Origin: Bacteroidetes bacterium SW_9_63_38
GTDB taxonomy: Bacteria > Bacteroidota > Rhodothermia > Rhodothermales > Salinibacteraceae
Assembly: GCA_003022435.1 (NCBI GenBank)
Contig: PXUA01000008.1
Location: forward strand, 62,001-126,000
Direction: 5' to 3'
DNA: 64,000 nt
Made by a program: the position numbers and the translations under genes. Below the pieces are notes generated by a model. It had not been told where the DNA came from. It did not search any database and saw only the letters and a list, made by a program, of their open reading frames with translations. Below, piece by piece: positions 25,015 through 33,320 of this stretch; positions within the stretch are counted from its first letter, which is position 1, and every line of letters begins with the position of its first letter.

Positions 25015-26574
25015 CTACCGCGACCGGAGTTCGATCTTGCGCTCAATGTCTTCGACAGTGTTGCGGAACTGGTCGTCGGTCTCCATCTGGTCCTCGACCG
25101 TGTTGTTGGCGTGGATCACCGTGGAGTGGTCCCGTCCGCCGAAGTGGAGGCCGATGGTTTTGAGGGAGTTTTGCGTAAACTGCTTACAGAAGTACATGGC
25201 AATCTGGCGGGCCCGCACGACTTCCCGCTTCCGGGTCTTACCGCGGATGCGATCCTCGTCGATGTTCATGTACTCGCACACAATCTGCTGGATTTCGTCG
25301 ATTGTGAGGGACACCTGTTCGTCCTGCACGAGGTCGTGGAGCACGTCCTTCGCCAGGTCCAGGTCGAGGTCGCGCTGATGAAGCGTGGCGTGGGCGAGGA
25401 GACGGATGAGCGCGCCCTCCAGCTCCCGGATGTTGCTCTGGATGTTGTGGGCAATGAACTCAATCACGTCCTGGTCGAGGTCGATCCCATCGTCTTCAGC
25501 CTTGCGCTGCAGGATGGCAATGCGCGTTTCGAGGCCCGGCGGCTGCACGTCCGCCGAGAGGCCCCACTGAAAGCGGGACAGGAGCCGCTCCTCAATGCCG
25601 TCGATCTCGCGCGGCGGCCGGTCGGCCGACAGGACAATCTGCTTGCCCGCCTGGTGCAAGGCGTTGAAGATGTGGAAGAATTCTTCCTGCGTCTTCTCCT
25701 TCCCGCTGAAAAACTGCACGTCATCGACGATGAGCACGTCGACCTGGCGGTAGAACATCGAGAACTCGCTGATGCGGTTCCGCTGAATCGACTGCACGAA
25801 CTCGGTGGTGAACCGCTCGCTGGACACGTACAGGACCGTCTTGTCGGTCGGCTGATCCGTCACGTAGTTGCCGACCGCCTGGATGAGATGCGTCTTGCCG
25901 AGGCCGACGCCGCCGTAAACGAGGTAGGGGTTAAAGCTGGTGCCGCCCGGGTCCTGCGCGATGGCCCAGGCCGCGCTTCGGGCCAGCTGGTTGCAGTCCC
26001 CTTCGATGAACCGCTCGAAGGTGTAGCTCTCGTTGAGCTGACTGTCGACGTCCTTGTCCTGAATGCCGGGAATCGCAAACGGATTTTGGACCGGCGGGTC
26101 CGGGGCCTCCTCCTCGGCGGAGTCGCCGGCAGAGCGTCCTTGTGGCGCAGGGGAGGGAGCGGAGCGCTCCGGCTCCGACGACGAGGAGGGATCTGGATGC
26201 TCGGGCGGAGACGAAGCGTCGGGGCCCGATTCCGGCGACGCCTCCTCGTCCATCTGCCGGGCCGGTAGCTGCATGGAGGCCCCCTGGTCGGGATCCCCCG
26301 GGTCGTCCTGCTCGATCACGACATCGTAGAACAGACGTCCGTCGGCGCCGAGCACCTTCGTGATCGTTTTGCGGAGCAGCGAGAAGTAGTGCTCCTCCAG
26401 CCACTCGTAGTAGAACCGGCTCGGAAGTTGGATGGTCAGCTTCTTGAGGTCGTCCTCCTGGTCAAGGGACTGGACCTCCAGCGGCTCGAACCACGTCTTG
26501 AAGCTCTGCTGGCTTACGTTGTCCCGAATCACGTCGAGACAGTCGCTCCAAACCCGATCGGCGGACTGGTCCAT
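25015..26574 (-). CDS. dnaA: Chromosomal replication initiator DnaA
   Basis: A 519-residue DnaA. Domain I covers residues 1-90 (WSDCLDVIRDNVSQQSFKTW). Domain II is a long Pro/Ser/Glu-rich acidic linker (about 105-170). Domain III is the AAA+ module with Walker A GGVGLGKTHLIQAVGNY, Walker B VLIVDDVQFFSGKEKTQEEF and the LLSRFQWGLSADVQPP sensor region. Domain IV is the DNA-binding helix-turn-helix ending with the signature FGGRDHSTVIHA. DnaA melts oriC; an origin-like region lies upstream. The linker is longer and more acidic than in Escherichia coli. Confidence 0.97.
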   Translation of the reverse strand: MDQSADRVWSDCLDVIRDNVSQQSFKTWFEPLEVQSLDQEDDLKKLTIQLPSRFYYEWLEEHYFSLLRKTITKVLGADGRLFYDVVIEQDDPGDPDQGASMQLPARQMDEEASPESGPDASSPPEHPDPSSSSEPERSAPSPAPQGRSAGDSAEEEAPDPPVQNPFAIPGIQDKDVDSQLNESYTFERFIEGDCNQLARSAAWAIAQDPGGTSFNPYLVYGGVGLGKTHLIQAVGNYVTDQPTDKTVLYVSSERFTTEFVQSIQRNRISEFSMFYRQVDVLIVDDVQFFSGKEKTQEEFFHIFNALHQAGKQIVLSADRPPREIDGIEERLLSRFQWGLSADVQPPGLETRIAILQRKAEDDGIDLDQDVIEFIAHNIQSNIRELEGALIRLLAHATLHQRDLDLDLAKDVLHDLVQDEQVSLTIDEIQQIVCEYMNIDEDRIRGKTRKREVVRARQIAMYFCKQFTQNSLKTIGLHFGGRDHSTVIHANNTVEDQMETDDQFRNTVEDIERKIELRSR

Positions 26575-27459
26575 AACGAGAGGGGGAAGCTACCGCCGTG
26601 CAGACGCTGTGCGCCCGCAGGCAGAGTATCAAAAGGCAACGCAGCGTGTCGGTCGCCGCTCGGTGAACGGCGCCCCGGCATGCGTTCTGCGGGGATGTAC
26701 GGACATGAGACGGGGCGTACGACGGGGGGGCGGCGTACCCGTCAGCATGGCGCACGCCCGGCTCGCTGCCCCGGTGTCTATCCACAAGAAACGCCCCCCG
26801 GTGGAAAGAAACACCTCCCGACGGACGGCGATTTTCAAGTTATAAACAAGTTGTAAACAAGTTTTCAACAACCCGTAACCTTCTGTTACGCAGATTCTTC
26901 CCGGGATTGTGTAGGAGAGAGGTCGTCATCGGGGACGGCAACGCTGGTCTTGCCAAGAGGTGAGTGCAGAAGATTGCGCACTTATTCACAGGTTGCCAAC
27001 AACGTGCAGACGAAGTGTGTCTGTCTCCTCCGTCCCGACTGCGGACCGTCTCCGGGTGCGTGCAACGGAAGCCGTGTAGGCCGCTCGAACCGACGCTCAA
27101 ATCCCGTAGCGACACATGAACGGAAACCCCGTTCCGGTCTTCCGTTCAGTCCTGACGGGGAACTCGCGCCCCCCTTCAATCTCCGATACAGTACGATAAT
27201 GATTGCCCCCGGCAACGTCAAGGGGGACACATATGTGGAAACGAGAAGATTGCACGTTCTGAGCGGGTAGCTCTCCGCCCGAGGCCTTCGCGACTTCCGG
27301 CAACGCCGCCCGGACGAAATCGCCGGAGAGAGCAGGGATCCCGGACGACGCGGAAGCGTTCCAGCCGGGGAACGGTTTTACGAGCAGTGTTCTCGGGTCC
27401 GTAGTAGCGGGTCACGTAGCCGTACCCGCGAATGTCGCGTACGGACTCGTGGCCGCGTG
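26575..27459. other. Long intergenic region upstream of dnaA
   Basis: About 885 bases without a supportable gene. Besides the origin-like segment at 26770-26995, the distal half (27000-27459) shows no recognisable features and no reading frame with family resemblance. Confidence 0.5.
26770..26995. other. Candidate chromosomal origin (oriC) with DnaA-box-like motifs
   Basis: Upstream of dnaA lie TTATTCACA (26982-26990, fits TTATNCACA) and CTATCCACA (26778-26786, one mismatch). An AT-rich cluster also holds TTATAAACA, TTGTAAACA and TTTTCAACA at 26840-26870. That cluster is built from three 11-bp units (CAAGTTATAAA, CAAGTTGTAAA, CAAGTTTTCAA), spaced by one helical turn. AT-richness plus DnaA-box-like words next to dnaA is typical of an origin, but strict consensus boxes are few. 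Confidence 0.5.
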
Positions 27460-27970
27460 CTACGATATGGTGTCGAGGGCGCGATCAGAGTTTTCGAAGC
27501 GTCGGGTCAGGGCGTCGTCAAGGGGGCGAGACCGCTTGTACCGAGTGGTGCCGAAGAAGAGAAATTCCCCAGCGCTGCCCGCAAAGAACCAGTCCCCGTG
27601 ACAGCTCATGGCACTTTCGTCGTCGACATCGAGGATCTCTCCGGCGGGAACGAACCGTAGCTGAAATATACACGTGGGCCCGTCGCCGAACCACAAGGTA
27701 CGCCAGGTAGAAGTACAGGAGGAGATCAACGGCCAGGGTGAAGCTCATCGACGAGGCGGACCCGACCCATCCGAAAAGAAGGGCCCAGGTGCACTTGGCC
27801 CCGAAGACCACGAGGGCGGTGAGCGGGGACGTGACGACGGCCTTTAGCCGGGATGTCCAGGACGCGTTGGGCGGTTCCTCATCATCGGCGACGAAGAGGG
27901 GAACGAGGAGGAGGGACAGAATGGGGAGGGGCAGCCACATATCAATCCCCTCCAGGAATCCCTGGGGCAT
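27460..27970 (-). pseudogene. Membrane protein gene with probable frameshift
   Basis: From ATG 27970 the frame gives a protein with three hydrophobic segments (WLPLPILSLLLVPLFVADDE; TSPLTALVVFGAKCTWALLF; then FTLAVDLLLYFYLAYLVV). Near 27650-27690 it then degenerates into an Arg-rich stretch that continues to 27518. The neighbouring frame from there to 27460 reads sensibly (FVPAGEILDVDDESAMSCHG, then GDWFFAGSAGEFLFFGTTRY). A single-base shift would fuse them into one protein of about 165 residues. Family unknown. It follows a small membrane protein and ribBA on the same strand. Confidence 0.45.
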
Positions 27971-27983
27971 GATCAAAGGACGG

Positions 27984-28166
27984 CTACGCGTCGGGGGCCG
28001 AAGGCTCGGTGTCCATGGTGGCGAGCCGATACGCGCAGAGGAGGACCGCGGCCAGGGGAATGAGGGCCGAGAGCCACTGCCCGTCAAGCAGGCGGACCAC
28101 CAGGAGGTAGGAGCCGAAGACGGCGACGCCGGCGTAGATGAGTTTAAACGCCTGTGTGCTGGACAT
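27984..28166 (-). CDS. Small two-helix membrane protein
   Basis: A 60-residue protein with two hydrophobic helices, about residues 8-25 (KLIYAGVAVFGSYLLVVRLL) and 31-48 (LSALIPLAAVLLCAYRLA), and an acidic tail. It lies 22 bases after the ribBA stop codon and 13 bases before the frameshifted membrane gene, so the three may be one transcript. Function unknown. Confidence 0.6.
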   Translation of the reverse strand: MSSTQAFKLIYAGVAVFGSYLLVVRLLDGQWLSALIPLAAVLLCAYRLATMDTEPSAPDA

Positions 28167-28188
28167 GCGGAGGAGGAGCGTTGAGAGG

Positions 28189-29418
28189 TTACGAGTTCGC
28201 GTCGAAGAGGTCCGTAAGCAGCGGCGTCAGCCGGTCTGCGGCGAGGCGATCGACGTGTTCGGAGGCCTCGTCCGGCAACTCAATGGGGGTCTGCTCGACG
28301 AGGTCGAGGCCATACCCCGCCAGCCCAATCCGCTTCCGGGGGTTGTTGGTGAGGAGTCGGAGCCGGCGGATGCCGAGGTCGCGCAGAATCTGGCAGCCGA
28401 TGCCGTAATCCCGATGGTCCATGTCGAGCGAGGGATCCGGATCGGCCTCGTCGTCCGACTGCTGGCGTTCCATGCTACGGAGTTTCGAAAGCAGGCTCTG
28501 GCCGTGGTTGCTCTGCATCATGTAGAGCACAGCGCCCTGTCCCTCGTGCTCGATGCGGAGGAGGGCCTCGGCCAGCTGTTCGCCGTACTCCTCGCGGCGG
28601 GCAGCCAACACATCGCCGAGGACGTTTTGGGAGTGCACGCGCACGAGGACGGGGTCGGACGGGTCCCACTCGCCCTTGAGAAGGGCCAGGTGCACATCGC
28701 CGGTCAGCGTTTCCTGATAAGTGGCAACGTGGAACGTGCCGAAGGCCGTGTCAAGCGGGACCTCGGCCTCGCGGGTCACGAGCCGCTCATTCTGCATCCG
28801 GTAGGCGATGAGGTCCTGGATGGTGATGAGCGGCATGTCCAGCTCGTCGGCCATCTCGCGGAGCTCGGGCACGCGGGCCATGGTGCCGTCCTCGTTCATG
28901 ATCTCGACGAGGGCGCCGGCGGGTTCGAAGCCCGCGAGTCGCGCAAGATCGACCGACGCTTCGGTGTGCCCGGCCCGGCGCAGTACGCCGCCGGAGCGGG
29001 CGCGGAGGGGAAAGACGTGCCCCGGTCGCCCAAAGTCGTAGGGAGACGCGTCGGGGTCGGCCAGGGCCTGAATGGTTTTCGACCGGTCGGCCGCCGAGAT
29101 GCCGGTGCTGGTACCCTTCTTGTAGTCGACCGACACCGTGAAAGGGGTGTCGTACGCCGCGGAGTTCGACTCGACCATCAGGTCGAGGTCGAGTGCTTCG
29201 GCGCGCTCGGGCGGGATGGACGTGCAGAGCAGGCCGCGCCCGCGCTTCGTCATAAAGTTGACGAGCTCGGGGGTTATCGCTTCCGCGGCCCCGATAAAGT
29301 CGCCCTCGTTTTCCCGGTCCTCATCGTCCACGACGATCACGAGCTCGCCCGACCGGATGGCATCGATGGCGTCCTCAATGGGATCGAACGAGGCGTCGAC
29401 GGAACGGGACAGACTCAT
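28189..29418 (-). CDS. ribB: 3,4-dihydroxy-2-butanone 4-phosphate synthase with degenerate GTP cyclohydrolase II domain
   Basis: A 409-residue RibBA-like protein. The N-terminal RibB domain is intact: DDEDRENEGD at residues 31-40 and RRAGHTEASVDLARLAG, the residues that convert ribulose 5-phosphate to the riboflavin precursor DHBP. The C-terminal half has the GTP cyclohydrolase II fold (LVRVHSQNVLGDV, then RDLGIRRLRLLTNNPRKRIG). It lacks the three zinc cysteines (RVHSQNVLGDVLAARREEYG where RibA has C-x10-C-x-C), and the QEGRGIGL catalytic motif reads QSNHGQSL. It therefore probably makes DHBP only. The start is the ATG of MSLSRSVDAS. Confidence 0.92.
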   Translation of the reverse strand: MSLSRSVDASFDPIEDAIDAIRSGELVIVVDDEDRENEGDFIGAAEAITPELVNFMTKRGRGLLCTSIPPERAEALDLDLMVESNSAAYDTPFTVSVDYKKGTSTGISAADRSKTIQALADPDASPYDFGRPGHVFPLRARSGGVLRRAGHTEASVDLARLAGFEPAGALVEIMNEDGTMARVPELREMADELDMPLITIQDLIAYRMQNERLVTREAEVPLDTAFGTFHVATYQETLTGDVHLALLKGEWDPSDPVLVRVHSQNVLGDVLAARREEYGEQLAEALLRIEHEGQGAVLYMMQSNHGQSLLSKLRSMERQQSDDEADPDPSLDMDHRDYGIGCQILRDLGIRRLRLLTNNPRKRIGLAGYGLDLVEQTPIELPDEASEHVDRLAADRLTPLLTDLFDANS

Positions 29419-29485
29419 GGCGGCAGGGGAGCGACGACAGGAAGCAGTGTGGCAGCTGGTGGGGCAAGGCAGCGGAACGGCGGAG

Positions 29486-29601
29486 GCGCTTTTGCCGTTC
29501 AGCGACCGATCTGCCCAAGATAAACGGACGCCTGGAGGCATGGAAGCACGGGCGTTGTGCCCTCGCGCTTTCCTGTACTCCTCATAGAGCACGCTGCAAT
29601 T
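29486..29601. repeat. Dispersed ~110-bp element, copy i
   Basis: Non-coding repeat between ribBA and yajC, containing TTGCCGTTCAGCGAC, GACGCCTGGAGGCATGGAAG and GAGCACGCTGCAATTGCC. Related copies lie at 36445-36550 and 54618-54740. Confidence 0.6.
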
Positions 29602-29623
29602 GCCCCGGTTGTAGGGGGACATT

Positions 29624-29929
29624 CTAAGACGTCTCTTCTTCCGTTTCGTTTTTCAGGTTGGCGATCGCCTGCTTGTCGACGCGCAGCCTCGTGCCTTTGC
29701 TGTCGACCTGGGCGAGGATGCTGTCCTCATCGATGCGCTGAATGGTGCCGTGGACCCCGCCGATCGTCACGATCTTATCCCCCTGCTCCAGATTGGCCAC
29801 CATTTCGTCGTGCTCCTTCTCCCGATCCTTCTGGGGCTTGTAGATGAAGAAGTAAAAGACGAGCCCGATGAGGAGGAGGGGCAGCAGCAGGCCCATGAAG
29901 CCCCCAGAGCCCCCGCCGGACTGAGTCAT
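29624..29929 (-). CDS. yajC: Preprotein translocase subunit YajC
   Basis: A 101-residue protein. One transmembrane helix (LLLPLLLIGLVFYFFIYKPQ) is followed by the YajC domain KEHDEMVANLEQGDKIVTIG and GVHGTIQRIDEDS. YajC assists SecDF at the Sec translocon. The start chosen is the ATG of MTQSGGGSGG; in-frame upstream ATGs would add 14 or 20 residues including another hydrophobic stretch and cannot be excluded. Confidence 0.92.
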   Translation of the reverse strand: MTQSGGGSGGFMGLLLPLLLIGLVFYFFIYKPQKDREKEHDEMVANLEQGDKIVTIGGVHGTIQRIDEDSILAQVDSKGTRLRVDKQAIANLKNETEEETS

Positions 29930-30119
29930 GAGTACCACCGGGATGAACGCAGGAAGAAAGGAGGAGAGCATGAAGCGGGAACGATCCACAGTTCAATGAG
30001 CAATCGACGGATGCGGAGAACCGCTCCGCACAAGTAGCGACTTCCTACGGGAGGGGGCACCGCCCGTTCAGACAGAACGACGAGACGAGGGCGGGACATC
30101 GGGAAAACCCAAAGAAAAA

Positions 30120-30216
30120 GGGCAAGCGACCCGCAGCGCGCCGCTGCGACCTCCTACCGCTGCTGCCTTCCGGCCCTGACGGGGTTTAGAGGGAGCTGGC
30201 CGTGCGGGACTTGCCC
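30120..30216 (-). ncRNA. ffs: Signal recognition particle RNA (4.5S type)
   Basis: On the minus strand a roughly 97-nt RNA folds into one long hairpin closed by GGGCAAG/CTTGCCC. The apical domain carries the SRP hallmark GTCAGGGCCGGAAGGCAGCA, which binds Ffh. The short bacterial form lacks an Alu domain. It is followed by a T-rich stretch (TTTTTCTTTGGG on the minus strand), which serves as terminator. Confidence 0.93.
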
Positions 30217-30322
30217 TTGTTCGGTGCGAGGCTGTACCTCGCTCAATTTTGGACCGACCTATACCTGCGGAATCGACGCTGGGTTCCTGCGTCTGTCTCA
30301 TGCCACGATCTTTGTGCCGCTT

Positions 30323-32065
30323 TCACGGGAGTTGCCCCAGCACAGAGGCCGTCCGGTGTCGATCGACCTCGACCTCTTCGACGCCGTCCACGGCGAGGTC
30401 CGGGAGGCTCTTCTGGCGAATGCGCACGTCGATGAGCAGGGGGCCGCCCGTGTACTGGAGGGCCTCCTCCACGGCGTCGGTGAGCTGTCCGTACGTCTCG
30501 GCCCGCCAGCCCTTGCCGCCGAGGGCCTCGGGCAGCTTTCGGTAATGCCATTGTTGCAGGAGGTCCTGTGGGGCGAAGGGACCTTCCTGCGCGAATGGCA
30601 CGGCGTCCATCCGCCACTGCTCCGAGGCGTAGACGCCGTTGTTGAGCACGAGGAGAAGAGGGTCCAGGCCCTTCTCGGCCATGGTGCCGAGGCACTGTGC
30701 CGTCATCTGGAAGCCGCCGTCGCCCATGATCGCGATCACGCGCTCGTCGTCCGAGCCCAGATCTACGCCCATGGCGGCGGGGGGGGCGTGGCCGACGTCG
30801 CCGTACACGGCCTGGCAGACAAAACCCGACGGGGCGGACACGGGCACCGACTGACTCCCCCATCGGTCCAGGCCGGTGCCGCTCACCAGAATCGTGTCGT
30901 CGTCCACGTACGGCGCTACCGTATCGAAGAAGCCCTGGTAGGTGATGTGGGTGTTTGGGGAGTCGGGAGGGGCATCGCAGGACTGATCGGTTTGGGTCCG
31001 GGCGGCGATCGCGGGCCCGTCGAATGTGGAGACGGCGGGCGCCACCTCGGTGCGCAGCTCCGCAAGCAGGGACTGAAGGGCGACGCCCGATGGGACCGCG
31101 TGCGTAGTCGGTGGGGATCCGGGAGGCGAAGTCCCGCTGTGAATAAGCGTTGTGCGGTCGAGCGGGAGGCCGGATGGGAGGGTGTGGAGCGCCGGGCCGA
31201 CCCCGACGCCGAGTACGTGGTCGGCGTCGGCGATCAGGGAGCGCACGGGCGAGGCCGTTCCGCCGGCGTCGAGGATGCCAGCGAAGTGTGTATGCGTTTC
31301 CGGCAGCAGTCCCTTGCCGAGCAGGCTCGTCACGTACGGCACGTCCAGGGCCTGGAGAAGGGCGTCGAATTCCTGCTCCAGCCCGTGGCGCTGCAGCTCG
31401 ACGCCGCCCCACAGGACCGCCGAGTCGGCCTGGCACAGCGCCGATGTGAGGGCGGGAAGCGCTTCCGATCCGGGCGAATCGGAGGCGGGCGCCGGCGGAG
31501 ACACGGACAGGGCGGCCTGTGGGGCCGAGCAGGGGCGGTGCAGGATGTCGGTCTGCAGTTCGAGGTAGACGGGACGACGGTGGCGGAGGCACGACAGCAG
31601 CAGGTGGTCCACCTGCGCAGGAGCACGGGCCAGATCGGTGAGACGAGCGGTGGCGCAGGTCACGTCGTCGTACAGACGGCGGTTGCCGTCAGGGCCGCCC
31701 ACGAGTGGGTGCCGTTTCTGAACACTGGAGGTCGCATCGGACGCGGCCGGGGGAATTCCATTCACCACGACGACCGGTGCGCGCTCGACGAACGCTCCGG
31801 TAATGGGTTCGAGAAGGGCCCGCGTGCCGACGTCGTACGGAACGCAGACTGCCCCGAGGCCGGTCATGCGGGCGTACCCGTCCGCGGCGTAGCCGGCGTT
31901 GGCGGCGTTCGTTGTGCCGAATCGCTGGATCTCGGGCGTCGCCTCTACGTAGTCGTGCAGCCACTCGGCGCCGTGCGGGCCGGGCACGGAGAACAGGTGG
32001 CGCACGCCCAACTCCCGGAGGCGATCCACGAGGTATTGTCCAACCGTATAGGTTTTGTAGACCAT
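30323..32065 (-). CDS. Thiamin-diphosphate-dependent decarboxylase-like enzyme
   Basis: A 580-residue protein of the pyruvate/indolepyruvate decarboxylase superfamily. The N-terminal PYR domain has TVGQYLVDRLRELGVRHLFS, then VPGPHGAEWL. A central TPP_enzyme_M domain follows. The C-terminal PP domain carries the ThDP/Mg motif IMGDGGFQMTAQCLGTMAEK and LLVLNNGVYASEQW. Family members have N-E-L-N-A-G-YAADGYAR; here the segment is NAANAGYAADGYAR, so the universally used catalytic Glu is Ala. The paired His of pyruvate decarboxylase is also absent. Either the reaction is unusual or the protein is not a classic decarboxylase. The start is the ATG of MVYKTYTVGQ. Confidence 0.8.
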   Translation of the reverse strand: MVYKTYTVGQYLVDRLRELGVRHLFSVPGPHGAEWLHDYVEATPEIQRFGTTNAANAGYAADGYARMTGLGAVCVPYDVGTRALLEPITGAFVERAPVVVVNGIPPAASDATSSVQKRHPLVGGPDGNRRLYDDVTCATARLTDLARAPAQVDHLLLSCLRHRRPVYLELQTDILHRPCSAPQAALSVSPPAPASDSPGSEALPALTSALCQADSAVLWGGVELQRHGLEQEFDALLQALDVPYVTSLLGKGLLPETHTHFAGILDAGGTASPVRSLIADADHVLGVGVGPALHTLPSGLPLDRTTLIHSGTSPPGSPPTTHAVPSGVALQSLLAELRTEVAPAVSTFDGPAIAARTQTDQSCDAPPDSPNTHITYQGFFDTVAPYVDDDTILVSGTGLDRWGSQSVPVSAPSGFVCQAVYGDVGHAPPAAMGVDLGSDDERVIAIMGDGGFQMTAQCLGTMAEKGLDPLLLVLNNGVYASEQWRMDAVPFAQEGPFAPQDLLQQWHYRKLPEALGGKGWRAETYGQLTDAVEEALQYTGGPLLIDVRIRQKSLPDLAVDGVEEVEVDRHRTASVLGQLP

Positions 32066-32576
32066 GACGCCGGCCGACCTGTCGGAACAGCAGCGCGGAA
32101 GAAAAGAGTGCTCCGGAAAAAAAGGGAGCGAAGCGACCGTCAAGATAGGAAGAACGACGACAATTGCAAAATCGGTTTCATACGTCCAGGGTCCTACGTA
32201 AAAGTACGCAGACTTGCCGGGAAAGACCCACTCAGGCACTTTTATGATTGATTCAGACCATTTTATGGCTGGAGGCCGTCCGGAAATGCTGAAAGCACGT
32301 TTCCCGGGGCCCTCCTTTGCCCGGCGTGAGTTTGTCCGGCACGAGAAGGCGTAGAGGCGGACGGTAGTGGTCAGTCAAGCCGAAGATGGCGAGTGCTGAA
32401 TCGAGGACAATGCGTTGAATACAGCCTCCAACAGCTTGAAGGCCATCCATCGGTCAGCGCTCTACCCGACATGGAAAACTTGACGCACCACTAGTCCCGC
32501 TGCGCTCAACACGCCCTCCGCCCGATCCGCGCGAGAATGTACGTGGCGGATTGATCGGAGGAGAAGAAGCCTTATG

Positions 32577-32622
32577 ACAGCACGCCCATCGCGTCGACGT
32601 CGATGGCGACGTGGTAGCCGTT
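32577..32622. repeat. 46-bp direct repeat of the priA 3' end (left copy)
   Basis: Perfectly identical over 46 bases to 36552-36597, the last codons of priA (encoding NGYHVAIDVDAMGVL on the minus strand). Together the two copies bracket about 3.9 kb carrying a surface-protein/lipoprotein pair, an arrangement like attachment-site duplications of integrated elements. Confidence 0.9.
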
Positions 32623-32637
32623 GGGGAGCGATGCGGC

Positions 32638-32674
32638 ACAATAAAGAAACCCCCACCCGAGAACCGGGCGGGGG
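32638..32674 (-). terminator. Terminator of the FN3 lipoprotein gene
   Basis: On the minus strand CCCCCGCCCG/CGGGTGGGGG with a GTTCT loop is followed by TTTCTTTATT. It begins about 50 bases after the lipoprotein stop codon. Confidence 0.85.
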
Positions 32675-32725
32675 AGACTCCACGATGCAATGATCCCACG
32701 ACGCCGAGCGTGGAAGGACGAGGGC

Positions 32726-33166
32726 TCACTCGCTCGGCCGACTCCCAGGTTCGGCGAAGGGCGTCCTCCGGGCTGTGTTGGAGGGGGCGCTCTCGCTGCC
32801 GCCCGTCCCGACCGACGTGACGACGTACTTGTATTCGGTGCCGTTTTTGGCACTGCCGTCGGTGTAGGTGGTGGCATCCGAAACTTCCATAACCGCCTCG
32901 TTTGCCAGCGGGTCCGTTGACGAGGACGATTCTGCTCGGTACACCCTGTACGCCTGGACGCCGTCGACCGTCGACCAGTCGAGTTCGACCTGGCTGTTGC
33001 CGGAGGTGGCCGAGAGGCCCGACGGCGCATCCGGAGCCTCCGTCTCAGAGGAATCCCCGCCTCCGCCGTCGGAGCCGAACAGGCTGCACCCGGCTCCGGT
33101 CGTAGCAAGTACCGCGACGAGAAGGGCGGTCAGCCCCGCCCGCACTGAAGAGGAAAACAAAGTCAT
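32726..33166 (-). CDS. Small lipoprotein with one fibronectin type III domain
   Basis: A 146-residue protein. It has a signal peptide with lipobox (LLVAVLATTGAGC), then an SLFGSDGGGGDSS linker and one FN3 domain (PSGLSATSGNSQVELDWSTV, then VQAYRVYRAES and YKYVVTSVGTGGSES). The lipidated Cys is followed by Ser, so outer-membrane or surface anchoring is plausible. It lies 154 bases downstream of a large T9SS-type FG-GAP protein. A close paralogue at 58704-59153 sits in the same position behind a paralogous FG-GAP protein. It probably acts with that partner; the role is unknown. Confidence 0.82.
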   Translation of the reverse strand: MTLFSSSVRAGLTALLVAVLATTGAGCSLFGSDGGGGDSSETEAPDAPSGLSATSGNSQVELDWSTVDGVQAYRVYRAESSSSTDPLANEAVMEVSDATTYTDGSAKNGTEYKYVVTSVGTGGSESAPSNTARRTPFAEPGSRPSE

Positions 33167-33320
33167 TGGATTGGAAAAGCACAGGGTTGAAAGAACACGC
33201 GCGTCGCTGGAACGCCGTCTCGCGTCTCGCCGTCGCCGAAGAAGCAGGCTCTCCCAACGCAGTCGTCAGTGTCCCAGCGCAGTGTTGTGTAAGCGGCCGT
33301 TGAATTGTGTAAGCGCCCGT

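Larger units (their letters stand above)
32066..32725. other. Intergenic region with duplicated priA 3' end
   Basis: 660 bases between the thiamin-diphosphate enzyme and the FN3 lipoprotein. It holds the 46-bp duplicate of the priA terminus (32577-32622) and a terminator (32638-32674). The rest shows no convincing gene. Confidence 0.6.

Noticed and set aside
26389..26856. Small plus-strand open frame over the dnaA 5' end and upstream region
   Set aside because: It is mostly antisense to dnaA domain I and extends into the origin-like region; no protein features.
30224..32251. A 675-codon plus-strand open frame
   Set aside because: It mirrors the thiamin-diphosphate enzyme and also covers part of the SRP RNA region; composition is that of a shadow frame.
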